Assembly (NCBI RefSeq): GCF_025602895.1
Contig: NW_026516247.1
Span: forward strand, 62,001 to 126,000
Direction of reading: 5' to 3'
Source: Polychytrium aggregatum
Taxonomy: Eukaryota > Chytridiomycota > Chytridiomycetes > Polychytriales
Length of the DNA stretch: 64,000 nucleotides
Part shown: piece by piece, positions 36,901 to 49,038 of the stretch
How the letters are laid out: the number at the start of each line of letters is the position of its first letter
How positions within the stretch are numbered: position 1 is the first letter of the stretch
Notes under the pieces: generated by a model
Told to the model about the DNA's origin: nothing
The model's input: only the letters and a program-made list of their open reading frames with translations
The model's database searches: none
Translations under genes and position numbers: made by a program

Positions 36901-39900
36901 ATCCGGGTCTTGCGCGAGAGTGTGCTGCTGGTCGTGCGCGACTACAACAGCATCATCGAGACGCTTTCCCAGGAGGAGCACTGGCTCTTCCGCGAGCGCA
37001 TCCGCTTCCTCGACCGCAAGATCAATCCGGGCTTGACCAACCTGACTTGGGCCTCCAAGGGCATCACCGAGTACTTTATCAAAGAGTGCCGCCGGCACTC
37101 TCACGACGTCCAAAAGACCGTCTCCGAGTTCATCGAGTCCAACACGCGCATCCAGAACAACTGCAAGTTTGTGTCCGAGTGTCTGCTCTGGAGTATCGAA
37201 AACAAAAAGATCTACGAGCTCGCTGAGTTCGAGAAGGCCCAAGAGCGCCATCGCGACGTTGTGCGCAAGAAGCTCAAGGCCGCACACGACGACATTCTGG
37301 CTACTCTGCAGACTACCTACGAGGTCTTTCGCAACGACGGCAGGGATGTCTATAATCACTGGGTGCGCTACATCCAAAAGATTGACACGTCCGTTGAGGA
37401 GTCGCTGCGCCTGACCGTCAAGCGCTCGCTCCAAGAGATTGCCAAGGCCATCAACGGCGAGGGCAAGAACCGCGACGGCGCCACCGCAGAAGTCCATGCG
37501 CTCTTCAAGGTCAACGTCGTCCTGGACATGCACAAGGTCGACTTCAACCCGACGCTGCAGAAGCTCGAGGAGACCGTCAACAAAGTCGCCCGCGAGATGA
37601 TCTCGACTATCGACGTCATTGCACGCATCCCCGAGATCTTGGCCTCGGACACCGTCAAACCCGGTCCGCGCATTTACGACATCATCTCGGGCGAGGAGGA
37701 TATCCTCAAGATCTTTGTCAGCATCCAAAACGGCATGGGCAACAACGCCGCAAAATGCCAGACCTATCTCCACAACTGGGACTCGTATCGCGAGATCTGG
37801 GAGATCAACAAGGATGCCTTCATCCGCCGCTACGCCAAGCTCAAGCCGACCCTGTCGACCTTCGACGCCGACATCAACCGGTACAACGAGATCGCCAACA
37901 ACACCCAGAAGGAAGAAACCCTCACCAACATCAACTTTGTGCGGCTGGACTGCTCGCCGCTCAAGCACGCCCTCGTGAGCCACTGCAATTCCTGGCAGAA
38001 CAAGCTCACAACGCTCCTCAACTCCAATGCCAGCGGCGAGCTCAAGGGCCTGCACGACATGTTTCTACAAAAGACGCAGCAGTTGCTCACACCCCCGACC
38101 GACCTCGACAAGCTCTCCGAGAGCCTCTCGACCCTTTCTCAGATCCAGGGCGATATGACCTCCATCGAAGCGCAGTTTCAGCCCATCCACGACCAATACA
38201 AGGTCCTGGAAAAGTACGAAGTGCCCATCAAGGAGGAAGAGAAGATGCTGCTCGAGACTCTGCAGCCAGCTTGGGTCAAGTTCCAGCAGATGATCGTCGA
38301 GTCCGAAAAGCTCCTACAAGAATCCAAGCTGAGGTTCAAGGCCGATCTGCTCTACTCTGTCGATGAGTTCCAGAAGGGCATCACGGCCATGCGAGACGAG
38401 TTTGTCTCCAAGGGTCCCTTCAACGCCAGCTACGGCGTCGACCGCGCCCTCAAGGCCATCGCCGAGTATCGTGCTCTGATCCAGACTGCCACCTCACAGG
38501 AAAAGAACCTTGCCAAGGGTCTGGCCGTCTTCAGGATGGAGCAAGCACCCTCGAAGGAGATCGACGCCATGAACTCGGATCTCGACAATCTCAGTCAAGT
38601 CTGGACGCTCTCGCAGGAGTGGTCCCAGACTTGGGAGAACTGGAAGAGCAAGCCCTTCCTGTCCCTCGAAAACACCGAGATCGAAGAGACGGTGCAAAAG
38701 TACCTCAAGCGCCTCACCAAGATGTCCAAGGATGTCAAGGACTGGGATGCCTTCCTGACGCTGCGCGATCGCATCACCCAGATCAAGCGCACGCTGCCCG
38801 TTCTCACCGATCTCAAGAACCCGGCACTTCGCGATCGCCACTGGTCGCAGTTGATGGAAGAGATCGGCAAGACCTTTGACCCCCACGGGGCCGACTTTAC
38901 CCTCGAGAAAATCATGGAGATCGGCCTGGACCAGTACGTCGAGTCCATTTCAAACCTCTCTGGAGCTGCCACCAAGGAACTGTCGATCGAGGAGGGTCTG
39001 GCCACCATCCGGGAGGCCTGGCGGGTCCTCGAGCTCGACATTGTCCCTTACAAGGAGGACAAGGGGTACTACAAGATCCGCAGCACCGACTCAATCTTTG
39101 AGCTGCTTGAGGACAACCAAGTGACGCTGTCGTCCATGAAGGCCTCAAAGTTCTTCCTGGCCTTTGAGGCCCAGGTCGACCACTGGGAGCGTGCCCTCTC
39201 GCGCATCGTCGAGGTCATCGAGCAACTCCTGCAAGTGCAGCGCCAGTGGATGTATCTCGAAAACATCTTTGTCGGCACCGAAGACATCCGCAAGCAGCTG
39301 CCCAAGGAATCGGCTGTCTTTGACGCCATGAACGCCGCCTTCAAGATCATCATCGGCGAGATGATGGCCACCAAAAACGTCTTGGCCGCCACCCACAAGG
39401 AAGGCCTGCTCGAGACCCTGACCGACATGAACACCAAGCTCGAGAAAATCCAAAAGTCACTCGATATGTATCTCGAAACCAAGCGCCAGGCCTTTCCGCG
39501 GTTCTACTTTCTCTCCAACGACGATCTGCTTGAAATCTTGGGCCAGTCCAAGGATCCAAATGCTATCCAGCCGCACCTGAAGAAGTGCTTTGACGGCATC
39601 AACAAGGTTGAACTTGCCCTCGTCGGCTCAGACAACCGCAAGCACTTTGAAGCCACCGGCATGCACTCTGGCGACGGCGAGTTTGTGCCTTTCAGCTCGC
39701 CGGTCGTGATCGACGGTATGTAGAGCATTCCAGCGAGGCTGTTGGCTGTTGGATTCCTGAAGCGGTCCACGGGGCATTGGCAGCACGCATGAATATCAAC
39801 GCAGCTAGATCATAGAGACTACGCACACTGCACACATCATGCACATCACACCGCGCACCATATTGATTCTACAGAACACATCCTGGATACTGACTGGGCA

Positions 39901-42900
39901 CTACTTTGTGCTGTCGTTTGTTGCTCACACACACACGCACTCTCTCTCTCTCTCTGCCTGGCACCGCATGGCCATCTCCACAAAGGCCCTGTCGAGGGCT
40001 GGCTTACCGAGATCGAGTCCATGATGAGAATCACTCTCAGAAAGCTGCTGCTGGGCACCCTCTTGGCCCTCAAGAAGGTCAAAAAGGATAAATGGCTCAA
40101 AGACTGGCCCGGTATGCTCCTCATCACCTCGGGTCTCATCTCGTGGACGCAGGACTGCACCAAGGCCCTCCAGGAGGTCGAGAAGGGTGGAAAGCACCCC
40201 CTCAAAACCCTCAAGAAGAAGCAAATCTCGAATCTCAAGAAACTCGCCGATCTCGTCCGCTCACCCCTCAGCAAGGTCGAGCGCAAGAAGCTCATTGCTC
40301 TCATTACCGTCGAGGTCCATTCGCGCGACGTCATCGACAGGATGGCAAAGAGCAACTGCTCCAACGTCAATGCCTTCGAGTGGCTCAGCCAGCTTCGGTT
40401 CTACTGGGAAAAGGAAGGCAAGGACGACGAAGACTGCTTCATCCGCCAGATCAACACACACTTTCGCTACGGCTACGAGTATCTCGGCAACAGCGGTCGT
40501 CTCGTCATCACGCCGCTTACCGATCGCTGCTACATGACCCTGACCACGGCCTTGCACCTGCGCCGCGGTGGCAGTCCGCAAGGGCCTGCAGGGACAGGCA
40601 AGACAGAGACCGTCAAGGATTTAGGCAAGGCCCTGGGAAAATATGTCATTGTCCTCAACTGCTCCGAGGCCATGGACTACAAGTCAATTGGCCGGACCTT
40701 CTCGGGACTCTCGCAGACCGGCGCCTGGGGATGCTTTGACGAGTTCAATCGCATCGATATTGAGGTGCTCAGTGTAGTGGCCCTGCAGATATCATGTATC
40801 CTGGCGGCCATTACCCGCAATGCAAAGGTCTTTGTGTTTGAGGGGCAGGAAATCAAACTCAACCCCACCTGCGGCATCTTTATCACCATGAACCCGGGCT
40901 ATGCCGGACGTACCGAGCTGCCAGACAACCTCAAGAGTCTGTTCCGCCCCGTCTCGATGATGGTGCCGGACTCGGCTCTCATTGCAGAAATCATGCTCTT
41001 TGCCGAAGGTTTCTCCAACACCCGCAATCTGTCCAAGAAGGTCGACACGCTCTACAAACTGGCCATCCAGCAGCTCTCCAAACAGGACCACTACGACTTT
41101 GGTCTCAGAGCCCTCACGTCGGCCCTCCGAAGTGCCGGTGGTAGAAAGCGGCAGGACATGAACGTCCCCGACGAAGTCGTTCTGTACATGTCCATGCGAG
41201 ACAACAACATCCCCAAGCTCACAGCCGAAGACGTCCCGCTCTTCCTCGGCATGCTCTCGGATCTCTTCCCGGGCGTCGAAGCCGTAACGGTCGACTACAC
41301 AGACTTTAGAACGGCCCTGCTCGAAGAAATGGCGGCGCGAAACCTTCAGCCGAAAGAGTCGATGATCATCAAAGTCATCCAGCTGTTCGAGACCAAGCAA
41401 ACCCGCCACGGAGTCATGGTTGTCGGGCAGACGGGCTCTGGAAAGACCTGCGTCTGGAAGTTGCTGCAATCCACCATGACCAAGCTCTCCAAACAGTTCC
41501 CCGACAAGTACGTGGCTGTCAAGACCTATGCGATCAACCCCAAGGCGCTGTCGCTCGGTGAGCTCTATGGCGAGTTCAACATTGCCTCGAACGAATGGAC
41601 CGATGGAGTGCTGTCGAATGTTATGCGCACGGCTTGCTCTGACGAGAAAAAAGATCAAAAGTGGATCATCCTTGACGGACCCGTGGACACACTCTGGATC
41701 GAGTCCATGAACACCGTGCTCGACGACAACAAGGTTCTCACGCTCATCAACGGCGAGCGCATCGCACTGCCGGAGCAGGTGGCGCTGGTGTTCGAGGTCG
41801 AGGATTTGTCGACCGCCTCGCCTGCGACCGTCAGCCGCGCAGGCATGATCTACCTCGACTACCAAGACTTGGGCTGGCAGCCATACATTGAATCATGGCT
41901 GCGCGGACGGTCCGAGCAGCAGTCTGTCGAAACTCTGCGACGCCTCATCGACAAGTTCATGAACCAGGCCATGGAGTTTTGCAAAACCTGCCAGGCCTTG
42001 GTGCCCGTTCCGGAATACGGCGCAATCAAGTCGTTCTGCAACCTCTTTGATGCGGTGGCAATCGCCGAGAACGGTGTTGATCCAGACGACCAGGACACGT
42101 ACCCACGGATGATCGAGTTGTGGTTTCTGTTCTCGATCATTTGGTCTCTCGGCGGCTACCTGACTGCCGAGAGCCGGAAGCGTTTCGACATGTTTCTACG
42201 AGAGCTTGAGGGGCAATTCCCAAGCAAGGACACCGTCTATGAGTATCTCGTCGACAAGCAGAGCCGAACGTGGGTCTCGTGGGAGGAGAAGCTGCCGAGC
42301 GGATGGCGATACGCCGCCAACATCCCCTTCTACAAAATCTACGTTCCAACGATCGACACTCTCCGCAACGAGTTCATCGTTCGGTCGCTCACGTACAAGA
42401 AGAGCCCCATCCTGATGGTTGGCGAAGTTGGCACGGGCAAAACCTCGCTGCTGCAGAACGTTCTGTACAATCTGGATGAGTCCCGGCAAGTGCTCGTGAT
42501 CAACATGTCCGCACAAACATCCTCAAACAGCGTCCAGACCATCATGGAAAGCAGGGTCGAGAAGCGCACCAAAAACATCTTTGTCCCCATCGGCGGCAAG
42601 CAGCTGATTGCCTTCATCGATGACCTCAACATGCCCATGAAGGACACTTTTGGTTCTCAGCCGCCACTTGAGTTCATCCGCCATTGGCTGGATTACGGAT
42701 TCTGCTACGACCGCCAAAAGCAGACCGTCAAGTTCATCAACGATATCCTCCTCGTGGCATCCATGGGCCCTCCGGGCGGCGGACGCAATCCCATCAGCGC
42801 GCGCATCCAGTCTCGATTCAACGTCATCAACATGACCTTCCCGAGCGAGCCTTCGCTCCACAAGATCTTTGAAACCATCATCAATCAAAAGCTTCAGGAC

Positions 42901-45900
42901 TTTGAGGAGGACATCAAGCCGCTGGGAGACATTATGGCCCGTGCCACGATCGAGATCTACCACACGATTGTCGCCCAGCTCCTCCCGACACCGGCCAAGA
43001 TCCACTACCTCTTCAACCTCCGAGACATCTCCAAGGTCTTCCAGGGGCTTCTGCGGGCAAATAAGGAATACTACGACTCGCGCGAGTCCATCACCAAGCT
43101 GTGGGTCCACGAGACATACCGGGTCTTCCACGACCGCCTGGTCGACAAGGATGATCGCGAGTACTTCCGAAAGCTCATCGACGACAAGCTGATTGCTCAT
43201 TTCAGCAGCTCGCTCAAGCAGCTCTGTCCCGATAAGCGGCTTCCCATCTTCTGTGACTTTACCAAGGATAACGGTATGGAAAACGCCGTTTACGAGGAGA
43301 TTCCCGAGATCGACAAGCTCAAAAAGTTCATCGAGCAAAAGCTGGAGGAGTACAACTCCGAGCCCGGGTTCATCCAGGTTGACCTCGTGCTCTTTGTCGA
43401 TGCCATCGAACACATATGCCGCATTACCCGCGTGCTCCGGCAGCCCTGCGGCAACGTGCTGCTGGTTGGCGTGGGCGGTAGCGGACGTCAAAGCTTGACC
43501 CGTCTGGCGGCATATGTGGTCGAAACCGCCGTGTTCCAGATCAAGATCTCGAAACACTATCGGTACATTGAGTTCCGTGAGGATCTGAAGAAGCTCTACC
43601 GCATGGCCGGCATCGACAACAAGCCCACAGCCTTCCTCTTCACCGACACTCAGATCATCAACAATCTCTTCCTCGAAGATCTCAGCAACATCCTCAGCAG
43701 CGGAGAGGTTCCCAACTTGTTCCTTGCCGACGAACTGAGCGAGATCAAGCAGGCGCTGCTTCCGTTTGCCAAAGCAGACCGGATTGCCGAAAATAACGAC
43801 TCGATGTATGCCTACTTCATCGAGCGCGTTCGCAACAATCTGCATGTCGTTCTCTGCATGAGCCCCGTCGGCGACGCCTTCCGCAACCGACTGAGAATGT
43901 TCCCGTCGATCGTCAACTGCACCACCATCGACTGGTTCTCCGAGTGGCCCGAGGATGCCCTGCTGGAGGTGGCCATGAAGTACCTCGGCGACGTTGATCT
44001 GGGCTCGGATGCGATGCGCAAGGCCGTCTCGCACGTCTTTGTCTCGGTCCACATCTCGGTCGTGGAGGCATCCGCCAAGATGATCTCGGAACTCAAGCGC
44101 TACAACTATGTAACCCCGATCAATTACCTGGAGCTCGTCACAGGCTACCGCGAGCTTCTCAAGGAGAAGCGGCGCGACATTGGCACGGCAGCCTCGAAGC
44201 TGCGCAACGGTCTCAGCAAGCTTGACGACACCCGCGTCAACGTCGAAAAGATATCCGTCGAACTCGAGGTGTCCAAGAAGCAGGTGGCGCAGTACCAGAA
44301 GCAGTGCGAGGACTATCTCGTCATCATTGTGCAGCAGAAGCGTGAGGCCGATGAGCAAGCCAAGAGTGTCGCAGCCAAGGCCGAGAAGCTTGGCGGTGAG
44401 GAAGAGGAGGTGCGTGCGGTTGCCGAGGCAGCCCAGGCCGATCTCGACCAGGCCATGCCGGCCCTCAACGCTGCCGTCAAGGCCCTGGAAGGCCTCAACA
44501 AGAAGGATTTGAACGAGATCCGGTCGTACGGCAAGCCCCCTCCGCTTGTCGAAAAAGTCATGGAGGCCGTCATGGTCCTGAAAAAGTGCGAGCCAACATG
44601 GGACGAAGCGAAGCGCCAGCTTGCCAATCCCTATTTTATCAAGCAGCTCGTCAACTTTGACAAGGACAACATCTCGGACAAGATCCTCAAGAAAATCTCG
44701 CAGTATTGCGCCGAAGAAACCTTCCAGCCCGAGGTCGTCGGCCGCGTCTCCGGAGCATCCAAGTCTCTGTGCATGTGGGTGCGGGCGATGGAAACATACG
44801 GTGTCATTGTGAGACAAGTTGCCCCGAAGCGGGAAAAGCTGAGAGTTGCGCAAGAGACTCTCGAGAAGAAGCAAGCCTCGCTCCGGGAAGCCAAGGGGAA
44901 GCTACAAGAGATTCAAGACAAGCTCATCGAGCTCAAGAACCAGTACGACGAGAAGGTCGCTCTGAAAGAGAAGCTGCGCAAGGACTCGGAGGAGACCGAG
45001 ATCAAGCTGAACCGAGCCGAGCAGCTCGTCTCTGGACTCTCCGGCGAGCGCGATCGGTGGGAGCAAAGCATCAAGAACTACGATGAGGCCATGCGCTATC
45101 TGCCTGGAGACTGTCTGATGGCGGCCGGATTCCTGTCCTATGCCGGCCCGTTCAACAGCACATACCGCGTGATGCTTGTCAACAACGTGTGGCTGGCGCA
45201 GATGAAGACCCAGGAGATCCCCTTCACCCCCGATTTCCGATTCGAGGTCTTCCTGGGCAAGCCAACCGATATCCGCGATTGGAATCTGCAGGGCTTACCG
45301 AGCGATCCGTTCTCGTCCGAAAACGGTCTGATTGTCACCCGCGGTCGTCGCTGGCCACTGATGGTTGACCCACAGGGCCAAGCCAACACATGGATCAAGA
45401 ACATGGAGGCCAAGCGCGACCTCAAGATCATCGATCTCAAACAGCCCGACTTTCTGCGCACGCTCGAAAACGCAATTCAGTACGGCATTCCTGTTCTGCT
45501 GCAGGGAATCCTGGATGTCATAGATCCGGCCCTCGATCCAATCCTGAGCAAGGCGGTGGTCAAGAAAGCTGGTCGCTATGTGATCAAGCTGGGTGAAAAG
45601 GAGGTCGAATACAACCCCGAGTTCCGCTTCTACATCACCACCAAGCTGGCCAACCCCAAGTACGCCCCCGAGGTCTTTGCCAAAGCAACCATCGTCAACT
45701 TTGCGGTCAAAGAGAAGGGTCTGGAGGACCAGCTGCTGGGCATCGTTGTGCGGCGAGAAAAGCCCGAGCTGGAAGAGCAGAAGAACAAGTTGGTCATCAA
45801 TGTCGCAGCGGCAAAGAAGAAGCTGGTGGAGCTCGAGGATGAAATCCTGGGGATGCTCAGCAACGCACAGGGCTCGCTGCTGGACGACACCAAGCTTGTC

Positions 45901-48900
45901 AATGCGCTGCAGTCGTCGAAAGCCACGGCCGAGGAAGTGACACAGCAGCTGATTGTCAGCGAGCAGACAGAGAAGCGCATCGATGCTGCCCGCGAAGGCT
46001 ACCGTCCGTGCGCGCAGCGGGCTTCGGTTCTGTACTTTGTGCTCAATGATTTGGCCACGGTCGACCCGATGTACCAGTTCTCGCTCGACTCGTACGTCGA
46101 TCTCTTTGACAAGTCCATCGCCAAGAGCAAAAAGTTCGACGATCTGCAGGAGCGACTGACCAGTTTGAACGAGTACCACACATACGCCGTCTACAAGAAC
46201 ACCTGTCGCGGCCTGTTTGAGCAGCACAAGCTGCTGTTCTCGCTGCAAATGACAGTCAAGATCCTCGAGACATCGGGCAAGCTCAGCAAAGACGAGTACG
46301 ACTTTTTCCTGCGCGGCGGACAGGTGCTGGACAAGGATTCACAGCTACCAAACCCTTGCACAGAATGGTAAGGACAGCACTGTTGGGGAGGGACAAACCC
46401 CTCCACTCTATACAAGCCCACCTATATCATCCGAGCGCATCCATGCTGTGCAAACCCTTCCTATGCTCACAGCATGTACGAACTGCCTTTTGTCGTCGCC
46501 ATGCAGGATCACCGAGAGCACGTGGGATAATCTCACCGAGCTCGACAATCTCGCTGCATTTGGCGGCCTGGTCAGCTCGATTGAACAGAACGAGCGCGAG
46601 TGGCGCGCGTGGTTCATGAGCAGCGAGCCCGAGACGCAGACCCTGCCTGGCGAATGGGAAAACAAACTCAACGATCTGCAGCGTATGCTTGTTATTCGGT
46701 CGCTCAGAACCGATCGAGTCATATTCTGCGCACAGAACTACGTGGTCAACATCCTTGGCCAAAAGTTCATCGAGCCTCCGATCCTGGACGTGGCCGATAT
46801 CCTGGGCGACTCGTCACCCCGCACCCCACTCATCTTTGTGCTCTCGCCTGGAGTGGATCCCACCGCAACCCTCGCTGCGCTGGCGCAGAAGAAGGGCATG
46901 GGAGACAAGTTCCACTATCTGTCTCTCGGACAGGGGCAGGCCCCCAAAGCCACGCGCCTGATCCAGGACGGCATCAAGGACGGCAATTGGGTGTTTTTGG
47001 CCAACTGCCATCTGTCCATCAGCTGGATGCCGTCACTAGACAAAATCATCGAAGTCATCCCGGCCGAGAATCCCCACCCCAACTTTCGATTGTGGCTGTC
47101 GAGCAGCCCGCATCCGCAGTTCCCGATTTCGATTCTGCAGGTCGGCATCAAGATGGTGACGGAACCGCCCAAGGGCATCAAGGCCAACATGAGCCGCCTC
47201 TATGCCACCTTCACCAGTGAAAACTACGACCGCTGCAAAAGCTTGGATATCTACCGCAAGCTTGTGTTCTCACTGTCATTCTTCCACTGCATTCTGCTCG
47301 AGCGCAAGAAGTTCCTGACTCTTGGCTGGAATGTGACTTGCGACTTCAACGACTCTGACTTTGATGTCTGCGAGAACCTGCTGGTCGTACTGCTCGACGA
47401 GTACGCCGAGACGCCCTGGGATGCCCTCAAGTACCTCATCGCCGAAGCCAACTATGGTGGACGCATCACCGACGACTGGGACCGTCGCGTCTTGCGAAGC
47501 TACATCAACCATCTCTTCTGTGAAGAGGCCGTCAGCGCCCCGCAGTACAAGCTCACGTCGATGCCGCAGTACTTCATCCCAGACAACCTGGAGCTGGAGT
47601 CCTTCCGCGAGTATATCGCCACATTCCCTGGATTCGACAAGCCCGAGGTCTTTGGGCAGCATCCGAACGCCGATATTGCCAGCCAGATCAAAGAGTCTGG
47701 CAGCATGCTTGCGTCGTTGCTGTCGCTTCAGCCCCAGGTCTCGGTTGGTGGAGGAGCCAGCCGCGAAGACAAGGTGATGGGGATCTCTGCCGATATTTCC
47801 AAGCGGCTGCCTGAGGACATTGACTACGACTACACATACAAGTTGGTCAAGCTCGACATGTCGCCCCTTAACGTCGTTCTCTTGCAAGAGATTGCGCGGT
47901 TCAACTATCTGCTCAGAAAGGTCAGAAAATCGCTCGAGGAGCTGCAAAAGGGTATCAAAGGCGTGGTCGTCATGTCTCCCGAGCTCGAAGAGACATTCCT
48001 GTATATTTACGAGGGCCGGGTGCCACCTCTGTGGAGCAAATCATATCCGTCGCTGAAAACGCTTGCCGCCTGGACGCGCGATCTGGCACAACGAGTGGAG
48101 CACTTCAACGAATGGTCAAAAGGGTAAGCGCACAGACACAGGCGCATTCAGTGATGCAGCGCAGAGAACCCTCTCCAGGCGGACTCGTCCATTGGCCTTA
48201 CAATTTGCATCTTGCCTCCAGGGCCGAGCCCAAAGTCTTTTGGCTTGGAGCATTCACTTTCCCAACTGGCCTATTGACGGCGGTGCTGCAGCGTGCCGCA
48301 CGCAAGAACAACGTACCGGTCGACATTCTCTCCTGGGAGTTTACTGTACTTCAGCTGGAAGACGAAAACCACATCCAGGCGGGGCCCAAGGACGGAATAT
48401 ATGTCCGGAATTTGTATTTGGAGGGCGCGAGGTATGCAGCGGGCTGCTTGACTCAGTGCACTGCCATCGTTGCTGTGCGTAACAACGAGTGCCACAGTGC
48501 GACTAACACCCCTCCTGCGGATCACTAGCTGGGACAAGAAGGCAAACTGCCTCAAGGAGCCGCGCCCGATGGAGCTCATCACGCCCCTGCCGCCCATCCA
48601 CTTCCGGCCTGTCGAGGCCAAGAAGAAGGTCAGCAAGGGCGTGTACGTCTGTCCCCTCTACTACTATCCAATTCGCTCTGGATCGAGGTAAGCTCACGTC
48701 GGCTGGGTGCAACCACGGACAGCCGCTGGTACCCATCGAATTCATCGGTGTGGGCACGTTTATACAACTGAAACCCGATGATTAACCGCGAGTGTTGTCT
48801 GCAATAGGGAGCGACCGTCCTTCATCATTGCCCTCGAGCTCAAAACCGGCGCACACGAATCGGACTTTTACGTCAAGCGCGGCACGGCGTCCTTGGCATC

Positions 48901-48910
48901 CCTCGGATAG
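33935..48910 (+). CDS. Axonemal dynein heavy chain (DNAH2-like)
   Basis: Flagellar motor ATPase. Eight exons, 33935-34373, 34572-35868, 36171-39715, 39986-46367, 46507-48123, 48222-48431, 48529-48687 and 48808-48910, have GT-AG borders and phases closing exactly to 4583 aa, full length for the family. Residues 1-145 are an acidic disordered leader. The tail (DHC_N1) runs to about residue 1100 and the linker to about 1760. AAA1-AAA4 P-loops are GPAGTGKTET (about 1960), GQTGSGKT (about 2241), GEVGTGKT (about 2573) and the degenerate GVGGSGRQS (about 2922). The coiled-coil stalk with its microtubule-binding tip is at about 3160-3460, followed by AAA5, AAA6 and the C-terminal domain ending GVYVCPLYYYPIRSGSR and beyond. 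The GVYVCP(L)Y end and MHSGDGEFV block suggest the two-headed inner-arm (I1) beta chain, DNAH2; the subtype is tentative. Introns are few compared with neighbours. Confidence 0.96.
39926..39958 (+). repeat. CA/CT microsatellite as intron polypyrimidine tract
   Basis: cacacacacac is followed by ctctctctctctctc inside dynein intron 39716-39985, 27 bp upstream of the caaag acceptor. It probably serves as the polypyrimidine tract, and its length may vary. Confidence 0.8.
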
Positions 48911-49038
48911 ATCTGCGGGCCATCCGTAGCAATGAAAACCGCAGTGCTCTTTTGAATACATCCTCTGGGGCCACCCGTGGGAAGAATCTGCCCGAGCGCA
49001 TCTCAAAATCATGCACATGCTCTCGGCTGGATGGCCGC

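Noticed and set aside
42523-44874. 783-codon minus-strand open frame antisense to the dynein motor
   Set aside because: It mirrors the dynein coding frame in a GC-rich gene and shows no family motifs. Long antisense frames here follow from codon bias. The same applies to 36766-38055, 40792-41865 and 45295-46248 on the minus strand.
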